A program made the position numbers and the translations under genes. 9,429 nucleotides of DNA, from NCBI GenBank assembly GCA_002279765.1, contig NCCR01000352.1:1-9429 (forward strand). Reading direction: 5' to 3'. This DNA is from Verrucomicrobia bacterium 12-59-8. Its GTDB lineage: Bacteria; Verrucomicrobiota; Verrucomicrobiae; Verrucomicrobiales; Verrucomicrobiaceae. The notes below the pieces were generated by a model. That model saw only the letters and a program-made list of their open reading frames with translations. It was not told where the DNA came from and did no database searches. Shown in pieces: positions 7,682-9,429 of this stretch (within the stretch, counting starts at the first letter, position 1; each line of letters begins with the position of its first letter).

Positions 7682-8631
7682 ATGAGTAAGACACTGTGCC
7701 TCATTTTTGGGAATGGATTGACCATTGATCTCCTCTCTCACCTCGAATTAATAAGTCTGGTTGATGTTACAAACCTGTTTCGTTATGGGGCCGACGTGCC
7801 ATGGCCAGCAACAAATGAACCTGGATTTTTGTCATTTAAGCATTGCCCGAATCTCTGGAATCTAGGGGCTAGGCCACACATGGAAACTGTAGAATGTCTT
7901 GCCCTAATCGAAGACATAATCACTTGCGCTAACGCTTAAAGCATCTTTTCGTCCACTACGATTCAATTGTTGCTCCTAAATTGGCAAACGCAAAAACATG
8001 GCCATGGTTCGAATTTTTAAAAAGAGTCAGCTCTAGTGGGCAGTATCAAAAAATTGAAATTATCACTTTTAACTATGATCCTTGGCTTGAACGAATTCTT
8101 ACTCAAGAAGCAATTCCATTTGAAGTCGCGCCCATACAACTAAGCACTTCGACACCTCCAGCAATCATATCAATAATCAAGCCTCACGGCTCGATCTCTT
8201 TTTGTCATACACAAAAACTCGATAAAAAATCTTTTGCCATTAATTACGATAAAAATCTAGTCGATGGCAAGATAACAGATTTTAATATTTCGTATGATGA
8301 ACTTGATGCAAACTATCTTGTTACACCACTAATTCCTCCAGCTGGTGAGGCGCGTAGATTAAATCAAACTTGGGCAGGCGAGATTCAGACACACTGCCAA
8401 AATGTCGCCTCCTCACTGACAGAAACCGACGACATGCTGATCTGCGGCTTGTCTTATTGGCACGTAGATAGAGCAGAGCTCGACACTCTTTTAAACTCTT
8501 GCTCTGCGGCTATTAATATTAAAATGATTAATCCGAAGCCCAGTAGAACGCTCACAGCGGTGATCACCAGCATATTTGATCGTTTCATCTGTTATCCTTC
8601 CTGCACAATCCTTAGCAAACTACTCAAATGA
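7682..8631 (+). pseudogene. SIR2-like (NAD-binding/NADase-type) protein gene broken by a frameshift
   Basis: Two adjacent pieces form one SIR2-like protein. The first (7682-7939, 85 aa) starts MSKTLCLIFGNGLTID, with the Gly-rich GNG loop at residues 10-12 that opens the nucleotide-binding fold. The second, in the -1 frame, is open from 7933 to 8631. It holds ITFNYDPWLERIL (the TxNYD NAD-site motif), IKPHGSISF (the HGS catalytic-His motif) and LICGLSYWHVDRAELDTLL (the late Gly/Asp motif). Motif order and total length (about 316 aa) fit SIR2_2/AbiH-related proteins. Restoring one base after TA at 7937-7938 turns the stop TAA into a Tyr codon and gives a smooth join (ANA-Y-KHLFVHYDS). There is no slippery heptamer for programmed -1 shifting and no ATG for the second piece (only TTG at 7981). 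Many SIR2-like proteins deplete NAD+ in phage defence. The last bases overlap the DUF262 start. It is AT-rich with ATA/TTA codons, suggesting transfer. It is either inactivated or a one-base sequencing error. Confidence 0.72.
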
Positions 8632-9429
8632 AACCCAGACTCAGAAGAGATACGAACACAATCACGATCGCGAGTTTTTGGGAGAATTATCTTCTGAATA
8701 AATACGATTTTGACCCTCCATATCAGAGAATGAGTGTGTGGACAGAAGAAAAGCAGTCATTTTTCATCGACAGTATTCTGCGCAATTTTCCCATCCCCCC
8801 GGTCTTCCTCCAACAAAAGATTGATAATAATTCAGGCAAGACCACTTATGAGCTAATCGATGGCAAACAACGATTGACGGCAATAGTAAAGTTCATACGA
8901 GGAGAGATAGCCTGTAGCTCAGAGTTGGCAGATGAGGGCACTGAAGGAGACGAGATTGCAGGCAAATACTTTGACGATCTCGACACTCCTGAGCTTACAG
9001 AGTATAAAATACATTTTTGGCGCTATTCACTTCCAATCGAATACATTGATACCGACTCGAAGAAATTGATCGACGAAATTTTTGATCGATTAAATCGCAA
9101 TGGAGAACCCCTTACCGGTCAGGAACTTCGCAATGCACAGTATCACAACGCAGCATTCAGCAGACTGGTTGATGAAAAGGCAAAGCTTCCATTCTGGATT
9201 ACCCGACTTGCCACTCTTGACTTGTCACGAATGGAAGATCGCGAATTTATCGCGGAGGCACTGTTTGTATTACTTCAAGGCGGACCTCAACATGCAAATG
9301 CGGCAGAAATAGATTCTCTTTATGAATTTTATTGCGCGAAAAATTCCAACTTCTTTTCAGACAAAGACCTTCAATTTAATGTAATCACAAAATTTTTAGA
9401 TGATCTTAATTTGGATTTTGATGGATTTA
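8628..9429 (+). CDS. DUF262 (GmrS-N/ParB-nuclease-like) protein, 3' end outside window
   Basis: The ATG at 8628 overlaps the preceding TGA in an ATGA junction, and the frame is open for 267 codons to the window edge; it contains no stop, so the gene is partial. Motifs are those of DUF262, the N-terminal module of GmrSD-type restriction proteins: PPYQR at 30-34 with W38, DGKQRL at 78-83 (canonical DGQQRL), and a block FDRLNRNGEPLTGQELRNAQ at 152-171 (FxRLNxxGxPLxxxELRNA). In GmrSD, BrxU and SspE this ParB-like fold binds or hydrolyses NTP and regulates or performs DNA cleavage. Stand-alone DUF262 proteins of about 350-400 aa also exist; whether a DUF1524 HNH nuclease follows here cannot be seen. 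Arg codons AGA/CGA and Ile codon ATA are common, unlike the upstream genes. Four-base overlap implies translational coupling to the SIR2-like gene. Family call is firm; role in defence is inferred. Confidence 0.88.
   Translation, partial: MKPRLRRDTNTITIASFWENYLLNKYDFDPPYQRMSVWTEEKQSFFIDSILRNFPIPPVFLQQKIDNNSGKTTYELIDGKQRLTAIVKFIRGEIACSSELADEGTEGDEIAGKYFDDLDTPELTEYKIHFWRYSLPIEYIDTDSKKLIDEIFDRLNRNGEPLTGQELRNAQYHNAAFSRLVDEKAKLPFWITRLATLDLSRMEDREFIAEALFVLLQGGPQHANAAEIDSLYEFYCAKNSNFFSDKDLQFNVITKFLDDLNLDFDGF

Noticed and set aside
7925..7945. Programmed -1 ribosomal frameshift in the SIR2-like gene
   Set aside because: No X XXY YYZ slippery heptamer in the correct phase before the stop at 7937-7939, and no evident downstream stem; a one-base deletion is simpler.

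Overview
The window reads as a chromosomal segment of a GC-rich Gram-negative-type bacterium that carries an AT-richer accessory block at its right end. The closest match I can suggest is a verrucomicrobial (Prosthecobacter-like) or related PVC genome. This rests on recollection of similar GTAGTACCGGCTTCAGCCGGT-type palindromes and gene types in that group, so it is an inference and not a measured placement.

Layout. (1) Positions 1-1319, minus strand: the N-terminal part of a SWIM zinc-finger SNF2-type helicase, whose motor domains lie beyond the left edge. Its reading frame contains an in-frame REP/BIME-like palindrome (948-1005) that codes for a Gly/Ser/Ala linker. (2) Divergently, starting 45 bp away, a Soj/ParA-type ATPase (1365-2162) is followed after 15 bp by a PA0069-family radical SAM protein (2178-3233), related to spore photoproduct lyase. 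The latter ends in a peptide resembling a sliding-clamp-binding motif. (3) Positions 3295-6162: a large soluble hybrid histidine kinase, PAS-PAS(short)-HisKA-HATPase-REC-REC-HPt. (4) A 217-bp spacer with a small heptamer array, then an RlmI-like 23S rRNA m5C methyltransferase (6380-7549). (5) From about 7560 onward the base composition and codon use change sharply: A/T-rich, with ATA and AGA codons. This block holds a SIR2-like gene broken by one frameshift (7682-8631). It overlaps by 4 bp (ATGA) a DUF262/GmrS-N-type gene (8628 to beyond 9429).

How the genes work together. Items 1-4 look like ordinary housekeeping, regulatory and DNA-maintenance genes with no clear single pathway. The SIR2-like plus DUF262 pair is the accessory part. 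Both families recur in anti-phage defence (SIR2-like NAD+ depletion effectors; DUF262 NTP-dependent sensor/nuclease modules as in GmrSD, BrxU and SspE). The translational coupling and atypical composition make a horizontally acquired two-gene defence cassette the best hypothesis. The SIR2-like half is apparently inactivated in this sequence, unless the frameshift is a sequencing error.
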